This document shows positions 44,778-53,403 of a DNA stretch of 64,000 bases, piece by piece. A model generated the notes under the pieces. It made no database searches, was not told where the DNA came from, and saw nothing but the letters and a program-made list of their open reading frames with translations. Source of the stretch: Pseudomonas sp. SID14000 (GTDB lineage: Bacteria > Pseudomonadota > Gammaproteobacteria > Pseudomonadales > Pseudomonadaceae); NCBI RefSeq assembly GCF_002165135.1, contig NZ_NFZQ01000005.1:1-64000 (forward strand). Reading direction: 5' to 3'. Positions within the stretch are counted from its first letter, which is position 1. Each line of letters opens with the position of its first letter. The position numbers were made by a program, and so were the translations under genes.

Positions 44778-46751
44778 TTAGAACGCGAAGCACGAGCAAC
44801 CCAGCGCGCCCCAGAAGCCCTGGTAGTCATTCACCGGCACGCTCGAATGCCGCGCCTTTTCATGGCTGTGCGCATGCACCCCGCATGGCCCGCTGCATTG
44901 GTGCACGGCGGCTGCCAGCGACGGCGTGCCCACGCGCCAGTGGCCCGGTACCTTGGTCACCGGCGACCACTCCGGCAGCACCGGCACCTGGGGCGGGCCG
45001 AGTTTGTCGAATTCCGCCGCACCATACACCACCTTGCCGTCGACCACGGTCAGCACCGACTCGATGCCCTTGATCGCCTCTTCATCGACACTGAAGAAGT
45101 CCAGCGACAGCGCCGCCAGGTCGGCCAGCTGGCCCACCTTGATCTGGCCTTTCTTGCCCTGCTCGCTGGAGAACCAGGCGCTGCCCTGGGTGAACAGCTG
45201 CAGCGCGGTGTCACGGCTGAGGCCTTCCGGGTACAGCTCCATGCCACCGACGGTCTTGCCGCTGACCAACCAGTACAGCGAGGTCCACGGGTTGTAGCTG
45301 GACACGCGGGTGGCGTCGGTACCGGCGCCCACCGGCACGCCCATCTCCAACATGCGCTTGATCGGCGGGGTCTGCTCGGCGGCCTTGGCGCCGTAGCGGT
45401 CGACGAAGTACTCACCCTGGAAGGCCATGCGGTCCTGGATGGCGATACCGCCGCCCAGCGCACGTACGCGCTCGATGTTCTGCGGGGTGATGGTTTCGGC
45501 GTGGTCGAAGAACCATGGCAGGCCATTGAACGGGATGTCGCGGTTTACCTTCTCGAACACGTCGAGCATGCGCGTGATCGATTCGTTGTAGGTGGCGTGC
45601 AGGCGGAACGGCCAGCGCTGCTCGACCAGGTGACGCACCACCGGTTCCAGCTCTTGCTCCATGGTCTGCGGCAGGTCCGGGCGCGGTTCGAGGAAGTCCT
45701 CGAAGTCGGCAGCGGAGAACACCAGCATTTCGCCGGCGCCATTGTGGCGCAGGAAGTCGGTACCGCTGTGCAGCTTCACGCTGGAGGTCCACTTGCGGAA
45801 GTCGTCCAGCTCTTCCTTGGGCTTCTGGGTGAACAGGTTGTAGGCAATGCGCACGGTCAGTTGGTTGTTGTCGGCCAGCTCCTGGATCACCTGATAGTCA
45901 TCCGGGTAGTTCTGGTAGCCGCCGCCAGCATCGATGGCGCTGGTCAGGCCCAGGCGATTGAGCTCGCGCATGAACTGACGGGTGGAGTTGACCTGGTATT
46001 CCAGCGGCAGTTTCGGCCCCTTGGCCAGGGTGGCGTAGAGGATCATCGCGTTAGGGCGGGCGATGAGCATGCCGGTCGGGTTGCCGAACTTGTCGCGCTG
46101 GATCTCGCCGCCCGGCGGGTTGGGGGTATCCTTGGTGTAGCCAACGGCCTTGAGCGCGGCACGGTTGAGCAGCGCGCGGTCATACAGGTGCAGCAGGAAT
46201 ACCGGGGTATCCGGCGCGGCCTGGTTGATTTCTTCCAGGGTGGGCATGCGCTTTTCGGCGAACTGGAACTCGTTCCAGCCACCGACCACGCGCACCCACT
46301 GCGGGGTTGGTGTACGCGCGGCCTGGTCCTTGAGCATGCGCAGGGCATCGGCCACCGAAGGCACGCCTTCCCAGCGCAGTTCCAGGTTGTAGTTCAGGCC
46401 ACCCCGGATCAGGTGCAGGTGCGAGTCGTTCAGGCCAGGGATGACCGTGCGCTGCTTGAGGTCGATGATCTGCGTGGTGGCGCCCTTGTGGGCCATGGCC
46501 TCGGCGTCGTTGCCCACGGCGATGAAACGGCCATCCTTGATGGCGACGGCGGTCGCGGTGGGCTTTTCACGATCAACGGTGTGCAGTTTGCCGTTGAACA
46601 GAATCAGATCGGCGGTCATGGAACCTCCTTGGGTGGATGCGTAAGCGGAACCGGTAAAGGGCAATGCGGACCAGAGCGCGCCAGCGGCACCGAGCACGGT
46701 ACTGGTGGCGAGGAACTGGCGACGGGTCTTGTCGTTGCGGTCCTGGGACAT
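44778..46751 (-). CDS. Tat-exported amidohydrolase, YtcJ-like (Amidohydro_3)
   Basis: A 657-residue metal-dependent hydrolase. The N-terminus has a Tat signal (KTRRQFLATSTVLGAAGAL), so it is probably periplasmic. Catalytic-site motifs are GLNDSHLHLIRGG (metal His pair), HATYNES, FFDHAETIT and GAGTDATRVSSYNPW with the metal Asp. After the enzyme core, an unusual tail has a Cys/His-rich segment CSGPCGVHAHSHEK and ends GCSCFAF. YtcJ-type enzymes cleave N-formyl or N-acyl bonds; substrate unknown. A start at MTADLILFNGKL would give a cytosolic form. Its own REP-flanked unit separates it from the hydrolase upstream. Confidence 0.87.
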   Translation of the reverse strand: MSQDRNDKTRRQFLATSTVLGAAGALWSALPFTGSAYASTQGGSMTADLILFNGKLHTVDREKPTATAVAIKDGRFIAVGNDAEAMAHKGATTQIIDLKQRTVIPGLNDSHLHLIRGGLNYNLELRWEGVPSVADALRMLKDQAARTPTPQWVRVVGGWNEFQFAEKRMPTLEEINQAAPDTPVFLLHLYDRALLNRAALKAVGYTKDTPNPPGGEIQRDKFGNPTGMLIARPNAMILYATLAKGPKLPLEYQVNSTRQFMRELNRLGLTSAIDAGGGYQNYPDDYQVIQELADNNQLTVRIAYNLFTQKPKEELDDFRKWTSSVKLHSGTDFLRHNGAGEMLVFSAADFEDFLEPRPDLPQTMEQELEPVVRHLVEQRWPFRLHATYNESITRMLDVFEKVNRDIPFNGLPWFFDHAETITPQNIERVRALGGGIAIQDRMAFQGEYFVDRYGAKAAEQTPPIKRMLEMGVPVGAGTDATRVSSYNPWTSLYWLVSGKTVGGMELYPEGLSRDTALQLFTQGSAWFSSEQGKKGQIKVGQLADLAALSLDFFSVDEEAIKGIESVLTVVDGKVVYGAAEFDKLGPPQVPVLPEWSPVTKVPGHWRVGTPSLAAAVHQCSGPCGVHAHSHEKARHSSVPVNDYQGFWGALGCSCFAF

Positions 46752-46881
46752 GGAGTTCTCCGTCTCTGGGTGCGGCGGCGGCAGGCGCAACTGCAGAGCA
46801 TGCCGGTTGGTGTAGGGGCAAGGCTTGGATGGATGTGCGGTGGGTGGTTGAAGGTTAGCCCCGTTCGGCATTTGTGCTGCC

Positions 46882-46979
46882 TGGGCTGGCCTCTTCGCGG
46901 GTGAACCCGCTCCCACAGGGACACCACAGGCCTGTAAGACTGCGGTATCCCCTGTGGGAGCGGGTTTACCCGCGAATGC
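46882..46979. repeat. Inverted REP pair
   Basis: Two facing REPs between the alpha/beta hydrolase stop and the amidohydrolase leader, likely ending or attenuating the upstream transcript. Confidence 0.85.
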
Positions 46980-46988
46980 CTCCCACCA

Positions 46989-47807
46989 TTACTTCTGGAG
47001 GAATGCCAGCAAGTCCTCATTCAGCTGCTGTGCATGAGTCACCGCAAACCCGTGCGGCGCCCCCGCATACACCTTCAGCTCAGCCCCGCGAATCAGCTCC
47101 GCCGCCCGCTTGCCGGTGCTCTCCAACGGCACGATCTGGTCGTCATCACCGTGGATCACCAGAGTCGGCACATCGACCTTGGCCATATCCGGACGGAAGT
47201 CGGTTTCGGAGAAGGCGGTCACGCAATCCAAAGTGCCCTTGATCGACGCCATCAGCGCGATGTTCAGGGTCTGGGTCTGCACCCCCTGGGACACCTGCTG
47301 CCCATGGTTGATGCCATAGAACGGCGCCGCAAAATCGGCGATGAACTGCGCGCGGTCGGCACGCAGGCCGGCGCGGATACCCTCGAACACCGACAGGTCG
47401 ACACCTTCAGGGTTGTCGTCACGCTTGCCGAACACCGGCGTCACCGCGCCCAGCAGCACCAGCCCGGCCACCCGCTCGCTGCCGTGGCGGGCGATGTAGC
47501 GGCTGACGTCACCGCCACCCATCGAGAAGCCCACCAAGGTCACGTCGCGCAGGTCGAGGTGTTCGATCAGCTGGGCGATATCATCGGCGAAGGTGTCGTA
47601 GTCGTAGCCGCTCCACGGCTGGCTCGAACGGCCGAAACCACGGCGGTCGAAGGCGATGGTGCGGTAGCCGCGACTGGCCAGGAATTCCATCTGCGAATCC
47701 CACATGTCTGCATCCAGCGGCCAGCCGTGGCTGAACAGCACGGGCTTGCCGCTGCCCCAGTCCTTGAAGTAAATCGAAGTGCCATCACGGGTAACGAACG
47801 TGCTCAT
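46989..47807 (-). CDS. Alpha/beta hydrolase, non-heme chloroperoxidase-like
   Basis: A 272-residue hydrolase: oxyanion-hole HGWPLDADMW, nucleophile elbow LVGFSMGGGD (Ser about residue 95), acid VIHGDDDQIVP and catalytic His in GAPHGFAVTH. It closely resembles the pseudomonad esterase/perhydrolase group, which shows halide-oxidising (perhydrolysis) activity in vitro. SD aggagat lies before the ATG. The ABM-domain gene ends about 40 nt upstream on the same strand, so both are probably expressed from the shared promoter B. Confidence 0.9.
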   Translation of the reverse strand: MSTFVTRDGTSIYFKDWGSGKPVLFSHGWPLDADMWDSQMEFLASRGYRTIAFDRRGFGRSSQPWSGYDYDTFADDIAQLIEHLDLRDVTLVGFSMGGGDVSRYIARHGSERVAGLVLLGAVTPVFGKRDDNPEGVDLSVFEGIRAGLRADRAQFIADFAAPFYGINHGQQVSQGVQTQTLNIALMASIKGTLDCVTAFSETDFRPDMAKVDVPTLVIHGDDDQIVPLESTGKRAAELIRGAELKVYAGAPHGFAVTHAQQLNEDLLAFLQK

Positions 47808-47846
47808 GTCGGTATCTCCTTGAAAATGTCGAGGTAAAGGCCTGGC

Positions 47847-48413
47847 TCAGCCGCGCAGCCAGTTGGCGCAGCGGCGGGTTACCCAAGGCATGATGTAGAA
47901 CACCACGGGCAGGATGACGAACAGGTTGACGATCAGGTTGCCGGTGATCGCACCGCCCAACTGCGGGAAGCGCGCAAACAGCGGACTCAGCAGTTGTGGA
48001 ATCACCAGGGTCATCGGGCAGATCACCAGGTAGGTCAGCAGCGCCTGCTTCCAGCGCGGCGGTTGCGCTGCGTTGGTGCTCGGCGGGGTGAACCAGAACT
48101 CCGGGTCGTCGTGCACCTGGGTGTGGTCACCACCTTCGAGCAGCGGCAGTACTTCGCTGACCAGCGCCTGGCGCTCGGCCGAGTTGACCCAGGCCTGCAG
48201 CAGGCTGGCATCGGCGAAGCGCACCACGGTGGTGAAGTGCAGCCCGCCGTCGTCGGGGCGGATCACGTTGACGTCCAGGTGCCCAGGCTGGCGGCGCGCG
48301 GTGCTGACCGTGCGCTTGAGCCATGCTTCATAGGCCACCAGCGACGCGGCGCGAACCTTGTGCTGGATGACCAGGGTCACCACGTTGCGGTTGTCTTGGA
48401 GTGCGGTGTTCAT
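47847..48413 (-). CDS. ABM-domain protein with two C-terminal membrane segments
   Basis: A 188-residue protein. Residues about 10-110 are an antibiotic-biosynthesis-monooxygenase fold (VTLVIQHKVRAASLVAYEAW, GHLDVNVIRP, HFTTVVRFADASLLQAW). Residues about 120-180 hold two hydrophobic helices (ALLTYLVICPMTLVIPQLL and a second from NLIVNLFVILPVVFYIM). Such proteins are seen next to YcaC-like hydrolases and chloroperoxidases but have no defined activity. First gene after the shared promoter B; 43 in-frame upstream codons cross the promoter region and are rejected. Confidence 0.85.
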   Translation of the reverse strand: MNTALQDNRNVVTLVIQHKVRAASLVAYEAWLKRTVSTARRQPGHLDVNVIRPDDGGLHFTTVVRFADASLLQAWVNSAERQALVSEVLPLLEGGDHTQVHDDPEFWFTPPSTNAAQPPRWKQALLTYLVICPMTLVIPQLLSPLFARFPQLGGAITGNLIVNLFVILPVVFYIMPWVTRRCANWLRG

Positions 48414-48530
48414 CGGCGTTCCTTGGGATGAGCTTGCCCGCATCCACTGTGCAACGGCGGACGGGCGCTGGATTGGACAGGTGTGCTGCCTTGGCGGGCA
48501 CCGGTTGGCGGGCACCGCGCATGTGGAGAA

Positions 48531-48609
48531 GATTAAAACCATGGTCTTTTCGGCGGTAGATAGCGGTTTTTGCCTCTAGCGTTCTGTTTTATGAACGATG
48601 ATTTTGTAT
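48531..48609 (-). promoter_or_regulatory. Shared promoter/operator, copy B (ABM gene)
   Basis: Near-identical to 40378-40455, including CGTTC-ATAAAACA-GAACG, GCTATCTACCGCC and the distal GGTTTTAATC. It lies about 118 nt before the ABM gene. Conservation of both the palindrome and the -10 region argues for the same activator at two loci. Confidence 0.6.
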
Positions 48610-48610
48610 C

Positions 48611-48721
48611 GGCTGTACCGGCCCTTTCGCGGCTAAAGCCGCTCCCACAGAGATTGCGCTGGATTTGAATCGTGCGCAGTAGCGGTGGGGGCGGCTTTAG
48701 CCGCGAAGAGGCCGGCACAGG
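48611..48721. repeat. Inverted REP pair (gcggctaaagccgc type)
   Basis: Two facing REPs with the loop variant ggctaaagcc. With copy B they fill most of the 374-bp gap between the divergent ABM and MscS genes. Confidence 0.85.
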
Positions 48722-48787
48722 CCCCATTGCCTGCCCGGCCAACCTGCTCTATTACTACCCACAGCCCTCCCCTCACCCGAGACCACC

Positions 48788-50215
48788 ATGCTGGCGTTCA
48801 TCCAGTCATACCCTTTATTGCTCGGCACCGCCCTGATCCTGCTCGACCTCGTGCTCTGGCAATTGATCCCTCTCCAGCACCGGGCCTGGCGCATCGGCGC
48901 GCGGCTAGTGCTGTTCCTGCTGTTCAGCTCGGTGCTGGTGACCGCCGGCATGAGCCCGCTGCAACCACCACCCTGGCCCGATGATGTCCCGCGCAACCTG
49001 ATCGCCACGGTACTGGCGATTGGCTGGTGGCTGTTCGGCGCGCGCACGGTGACAGTGGTGTTCGGCGTGTTGCTGGTGGCCCGCGGCAGCCACGGCGGGC
49101 GTTTGCTGCAGGACGTGCTGGGCGCACTGATCTTTCTGGCTGCTGTGGTGGCAGCAGCAGGCTATGTGTTGCAACTGCCGGTGAAGGGCCTGCTGGCCAC
49201 GTCGGGGGTGATGGCCATCGTCATCGGCCTGGCACTGCAAAGCACACTGGCCGACGTGTTCAGCGGCATCATCCTGAACACCACACGGCCATATCAGATT
49301 GGCGACTCGATCTCCATCGACAGCACCGATGGCAAGGTGCTGGAAATCGACTGGCGTGCCACCCGCCTGCTCACCAGCACCGGCAGCCTGGCGGTGATCC
49401 CGAACTCGGTAGCGGCCAAGGCCCGGCTGCTCAACCACAGCCGCCCGGCCGATGTGCATGGGGTGTCGATCAGCGTGGTGGTGCCGGCCAAGGTGCGGCC
49501 CAAGCGAGTGTTCGACGCACTGGAAAAGGCCTTGCAAGGCGTCAGTGCCATTCTTGCAACGCCAAAACCGAAGGTGACGGTGAAAGCCTCCACGCTGGAA
49601 TCAGTGGAGTACGAAGCCAGTGGCTTCGTAGCCGATGCGGGCGCCAAGGGCGACGCGCGCAACCAGCTGTTCGACCTGGCCCACCGGCACCTGGAGGCCA
49701 GCGGGGTGATGTGGAACGCCGACCTGGCCACACCTCCGCGCAGCCGCCAGCGCGAGGTGCTGGACGAGGTACGGGTGTTCCGCTCGCTGAGCAGTGAAGA
49801 GCGCGATGCGCTAAGCCAGCGCATGACAACGGTGGAATACCTGGCGGACCAGGTGATCCTGGGCGTGGGCGAGCATTCCGATCATTTGCTGGTGATTGGC
49901 AGCGGGGTGGTTTCGGCGTCGATCCGCGATGGCGACAAGCTGGTCGAGGCCGGGCGCATGGGGCCGGGCGAGGTACTGGGGATCGAGGGGATCGTCGACG
50001 AAGAGGACTCGCTGGCCGAGTTCCGCACGCTGACCGGTTGCGTGCTGTACCGGATCGACAAGGAACAGGTGAAGAGCTGCCTGGTGCAACGCGGCGAGGT
50101 GCAGACGGCATTGAGCAAGTTGCAGCGGTTCCGGCGGCAGAGCCGGGAGTCGTTGCTGCTGCAGAAGCCGGTTTCGATCAAGAAAGGCGGCTTCCTCAGC
50201 TGGTTGCACAAGTAA
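48788..50215 (+). CDS. MscS-family channel with C-terminal cNMP-binding-like domain
   Basis: A 475-residue membrane protein. Four hydrophobic segments precede the MscS pore helix and beta domain (LLATSGVMAIVIGLALQSTL, NTTRPYQIGDSISI, RLLTSTGSLAVIPNS). Residues about 325-430 are a cyclic-nucleotide-binding fold (VFRSLSSEERDALSQRMTTV, HLLVIGSGVVSASI, GEVLGIEGIVDEED). The phosphate-binding cassette is atypical: no FGE...PRSA motif is seen, so nucleotide binding is uncertain. Members are termed bCNG channels and many respond poorly to tension. It is followed by REPs and is divergent from the ABM gene. Confidence 0.88.
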   Translation: MLAFIQSYPLLLGTALILLDLVLWQLIPLQHRAWRIGARLVLFLLFSSVLVTAGMSPLQPPPWPDDVPRNLIATVLAIGWWLFGARTVTVVFGVLLVARGSHGGRLLQDVLGALIFLAAVVAAAGYVLQLPVKGLLATSGVMAIVIGLALQSTLADVFSGIILNTTRPYQIGDSISIDSTDGKVLEIDWRATRLLTSTGSLAVIPNSVAAKARLLNHSRPADVHGVSISVVVPAKVRPKRVFDALEKALQGVSAILATPKPKVTVKASTLESVEYEASGFVADAGAKGDARNQLFDLAHRHLEASGVMWNADLATPPRSRQREVLDEVRVFRSLSSEERDALSQRMTTVEYLADQVILGVGEHSDHLLVIGSGVVSASIRDGDKLVEAGRMGPGEVLGIEGIVDEEDSLAEFRTLTGCVLYRIDKEQVKSCLVQRGEVQTALSKLQRFRRQSRESLLLQKPVSIKKGGFLSWLHK

Positions 50216-50217
50216 GC

Positions 50218-50323
50218 CTGTGCCAGCCTCTTCGCGGGTAAACCCGCTCCCGCAGAGACCGCGCAAATTCGGAACACTGCGCCGTACCTGTGGGAGCGGG
50301 TTTACCCGCGAAGAGGCCTGTGC
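50218..50323. repeat. Inverted REP pair
   Basis: Two facing REPs between the convergent MscS and amaB genes. Confidence 0.85.
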
Positions 50324-51610
50324 TTACAACACCACTCTGAGGCATTGCCCCGCGTGGTACAGCGAGAACCCGGACTCATAGAACGCCGTCCGCAGCGAGG
50401 GCGCACTCACGCCCTTCATTGGCGAAAACGGAATCGGCAGGCTGCCCGCCTCCCCCTTCAGCAAGAACTCGGCAAACGCCCGGCCAATCACGGTCCCGGT
50501 GGTATTACCCCGCCCGTTGTACCCGGTCACCGCCACCAGCCCCGGCGCCGGCTCGAACAGGCGCATGAGGTGGTCGGGGGTGAAGTCGATGCAGCCGGTC
50601 CAGTGCATTTCCCACTCGACCTTGCCCAGTTCAGGGTAATAGTGACTCTGGATCCGGTCGGCCCAGCTGCGCACGAACCAAGTCGGCTTGTTGTCCACCC
50701 GGCCCAGGCTGCCGAGCAGCAGGCGGCCCTGGTCGTCGCGGCGGATGCTGCTGAGCACGGTGCGGGTGTCCCACGAGCCTTGGCCATGTGGCAGCACCTT
50801 GTCCGCTGCAGCGCCCTGCAACGGCTTGGACGCCACTTGGTAGTAATAACCACGGAAGAACTGCTTCTGCAGGTTGCTCCAGTCGCCTTCGGTGTAGGCG
50901 CCGGTGGAAATCACCACCTTGTCGGCACGCACCGAACCGCGTGCGGTCTTCACCCGCCAGGCATCGCCGTCACGCTCCAGGCCTTCGACCGAAGACTGCT
51001 GGAACAGCTTGCCACCCAGGCGTGCCACCGCTGCGGCCAGGCCCTGGGTGTAGCCCATGGGGTTGATGGTACCGGCGCGGCGGTCGAGCAGCGCGGCGGA
51101 AATCTTGTCGGTACCGCAATATTCCTGGCACTGGGCGCCGGTCAGTAGCTCCACATCGGCACCACGCCGGCGCCATTGTTCGTGGCGAGCCTCGAGGTCG
51201 GCGATACCGGTGGCATTGTGCGCCATGTGCAGCGTGCCTTTGTGCTGGGCCTGGCAATCGATGCCAAGGCGTTCGATCATGGCGAACACTTCAGCGGGGG
51301 CTTCGCCAAGCACCTTGTTCAGGCGGCTACCCTGCTGCAGGCCGAGGGTGGCCTCGACATCGTCGGGGCGGATCCAGGTGCCGGCGTTGACCAGGCCGAC
51401 GTTGCGCCCGGAGCCACCGTGACCGATCTTCCAGGCCTCCAGCAGGACCACCGACTTGCCCTGTTCGAGCAGGTGGATGGCCGCCGACAGACCGGTGATG
51501 CCGCCACCGATCACGCAGACATCGGCCTTGTGTTCACCGGCCAGGGCCTGGACGGCGACGGTCGGTTTGCTGACGAATTCCCACAAGCATTCTTGACGCA
51601 GTTCGGACAT
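50324..51610 (-). CDS. amaB: L-pipecolate oxidase AmaB
   Basis: A 428-residue DAO-family flavoprotein: FAD-binding ADVCVIGGGITGLSAAIHL near residue 30, then GGSGRNVGLVNAGTW, and C-terminal GYNGRGNTTGTVIGRAFAEF. In P. putida this enzyme oxidises L-pipecolate to delta1-piperideine-6-carboxylate in D-lysine catabolism. Assignment rests on position next to amaA and hglS plus family; DAO enzymes with other amines cannot be excluded by sequence alone. The 53 in-frame codons upstream lie in REP DNA. Downstream of amaA on the same strand with a REP pair between them. Confidence 0.88.
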   Translation of the reverse strand: MSELRQECLWEFVSKPTVAVQALAGEHKADVCVIGGGITGLSAAIHLLEQGKSVVLLEAWKIGHGGSGRNVGLVNAGTWIRPDDVEATLGLQQGSRLNKVLGEAPAEVFAMIERLGIDCQAQHKGTLHMAHNATGIADLEARHEQWRRRGADVELLTGAQCQEYCGTDKISAALLDRRAGTINPMGYTQGLAAAVARLGGKLFQQSSVEGLERDGDAWRVKTARGSVRADKVVISTGAYTEGDWSNLQKQFFRGYYYQVASKPLQGAAADKVLPHGQGSWDTRTVLSSIRRDDQGRLLLGSLGRVDNKPTWFVRSWADRIQSHYYPELGKVEWEMHWTGCIDFTPDHLMRLFEPAPGLVAVTGYNGRGNTTGTVIGRAFAEFLLKGEAGSLPIPFSPMKGVSAPSLRTAFYESGFSLYHAGQCLRVVL

Positions 51611-51637
51611 GGCCCGGCTCCAGCAATTTGTTCTTGT

Positions 51638-51758
51638 TGGGGCTGCTTTGCAGCCCATTCGCGGGTAAACCCGCTCCCACAGGTGCATCACAGGTTTCAA
51701 AAACTGTGTTGTACCTGTGGGAGCGGGTTTACCCGCGAACCGGGGGCCAAGCCCCCGG
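51638..51758. repeat. Inverted REP pair between amaA and amaB
   Basis: Two facing REPs plus a short ccgggggccaagcccccgg hairpin. They sit inside the likely amaA-amaB unit and could lower amaB expression relative to amaA. Confidence 0.85.
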
Positions 51759-51776
51759 CGATGCAGCATCAGCCGA

Positions 51777-53267
51777 TCAGTCGAACACGATACCCTGCGC
51801 CAGCGGCAGCTCGCGCGAGTAGTTCACGGTGTTGGTCTGGCGACGCATGTAGCCTTTCCAGGCATCCGAACCAGACTCACGGCCACCGCCAGTCTCCTTC
51901 TCGCCACCGAATGCACCGCCGATCTCGGCACCGCTGGTGCCGATGTTGACGTTGGCGATACCGCAGTCGCTGCCCGAGGCGCTCTGGAAGCGTTCGGCTT
52001 CACGGATGTCGGTGGTGAAGATGCACGACGACAGGCCTTGTGGCACTTCGTTGTTCAGGCGCAGGGCCTCTTCGAAGTCGTCATAGGCCAGCACGTACAG
52101 GATCGGGGCGAAGGTTTCGTGGCGAACCACGTCGCTCTGCGCCGGCATTTCGGCAATGGCAGGCGACACGTAGTAGGCGTTCGGGTACTGGTCGGCCAGC
52201 TGACGCTCGCCACCAAACACCTGGCCACCTTCGTCGCGGGCCTTGGCCAGCGCGCCCTGCATCGCGTCGAACGACTGCTTGTCGATCAGTGGGCCCACCA
52301 GGTTGTCCTTGCGTGGGTCGCCGATGCGTACCTTGCCGTAGGCGGCTTTGACGCGGGCAACCACTTCGTCCTTGATCGAACGGTGCACGATCAGGCGGCG
52401 CAGGGTGGTGCAACGCTGGCCGGCGGTGCCGACTGCGGAGAACAGAATGCCGCGCACGGCCAGGTCGAGGTCGGCGCTGGGGGCCAGGATCATGGCGTTG
52501 TTGCCGCCCAGTTCGAGGATGCTGCGGCCGAAGCGGGCAGCCACGCGTGGGCCGACTTCGCGCCCCATGCGGGTGCTGCCGGTGGCGCTGACCAGCGGTA
52601 CGCGCGGGTCGTCGACCATGGCTTCGCCGGCTTCACGGCCGCCAATCACCAGTTGTGCCAGGCCAGCCGGGGCATCACCAAAGGCTTTCAGGGCTTTTTC
52701 GAACAGCGCCTGGCAAGCCAGGGCGGTCAGCGGGGTCTTCTCGGACGGTTTCCATACCACCGAGTTACCGGCGACCAGGGCCAGGGCGGTGTTCCAGGCC
52801 CAGACTGCGACCGGGAAGTTGAAGGCGCTGATCACGCCGACCACGCCCAGCGGGTGCCAGGTTTCACGCATGTGGTGGCCAGGGCGCTCGGAAGCGATGG
52901 TCAGGCCGTACAGCTGGCGCGACAGGCCAACGGCGAAGTCGCAGATGTCGATCATTTCCTGCACTTCGCCCAAGCCTTCCTGGGTGATCTTGCCGGCTTC
53001 GATCGATACCAGCTCGCCGAGGTCGGCCTTGTGCTCACGCAATACTTCGCCGAACAGGCGCACCAGTTCGCCACGGCGCGGAGCCGGCACGCTGCGCCAG
53101 GCTTCGAAGGCGCTCTGGGCCTGATCGATGCGGGCGATGGTCTCGGCCTTGCCGAGCAGTTTCACCGAGGCGATCTGGCTGCCGTCGATCGGCGTGTGAA
53201 CAGGGTAGTCGCCCTGGGTGTAAGCCTCGGCAGCAACGCCAAGGCGCTCGAGCAGTCCAGCAACCAT
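51777..53267 (-). CDS. amaA: Delta1-piperideine-6-carboxylate (2-aminoadipate semialdehyde) dehydrogenase AmaA
   Basis: A 496-residue aldehyde dehydrogenase: Asn in ISAFNFPVAVWAWN, NAD-binding KPSEKTPLTA, Glu in SILELGGNNA and nucleophilic Cys in GTAGQRCTTLRR (about residue 295). It oxidises 2-aminoadipate semialdehyde to 2-aminoadipate, next to AmaB which makes the cyclic precursor. The start MVAGLLERLG has GGAG 10 nt upstream and gives the known P. putida length; the long 5' extension of the frame overlaps the LysR gene and is rejected. Divergent from that LysR. Confidence 0.92.
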   Translation of the reverse strand: MVAGLLERLGVAAEAYTQGDYPVHTPIDGSQIASVKLLGKAETIARIDQAQSAFEAWRSVPAPRRGELVRLFGEVLREHKADLGELVSIEAGKITQEGLGEVQEMIDICDFAVGLSRQLYGLTIASERPGHHMRETWHPLGVVGVISAFNFPVAVWAWNTALALVAGNSVVWKPSEKTPLTALACQALFEKALKAFGDAPAGLAQLVIGGREAGEAMVDDPRVPLVSATGSTRMGREVGPRVAARFGRSILELGGNNAMILAPSADLDLAVRGILFSAVGTAGQRCTTLRRLIVHRSIKDEVVARVKAAYGKVRIGDPRKDNLVGPLIDKQSFDAMQGALAKARDEGGQVFGGERQLADQYPNAYYVSPAIAEMPAQSDVVRHETFAPILYVLAYDDFEEALRLNNEVPQGLSSCIFTTDIREAERFQSASGSDCGIANVNIGTSGAEIGGAFGGEKETGGGRESGSDAWKGYMRRQTNTVNYSRELPLAQGIVFD

Positions 53268-53363
53268 TTGTGCATCTCCTACATCGGGTGATGGGGTGGA
53301 AAAATGATGTGGATCAGTATTAATCCGATCACATAGGTACAACAAACGACCTTTATTCCGCAT

Positions 53364-53384
53364 ATCATTCCGCCAGGTAATGAT
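53364..53384. promoter_or_regulatory. LysR-type operator between amaA and its regulator
   Basis: ATCATTCCGCCAGGTAATGAT has 6-bp perfect arms and a 9-nt centre and contains a T-N11-A motif. It lies about 20 nt before the LysR gene and 97 nt before amaA, the usual place for an autoregulated LysR binding site. Confidence 0.55.
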
Positions 53385-53403
53385 TTGAGCCGCAGAGACC
53401 GCT

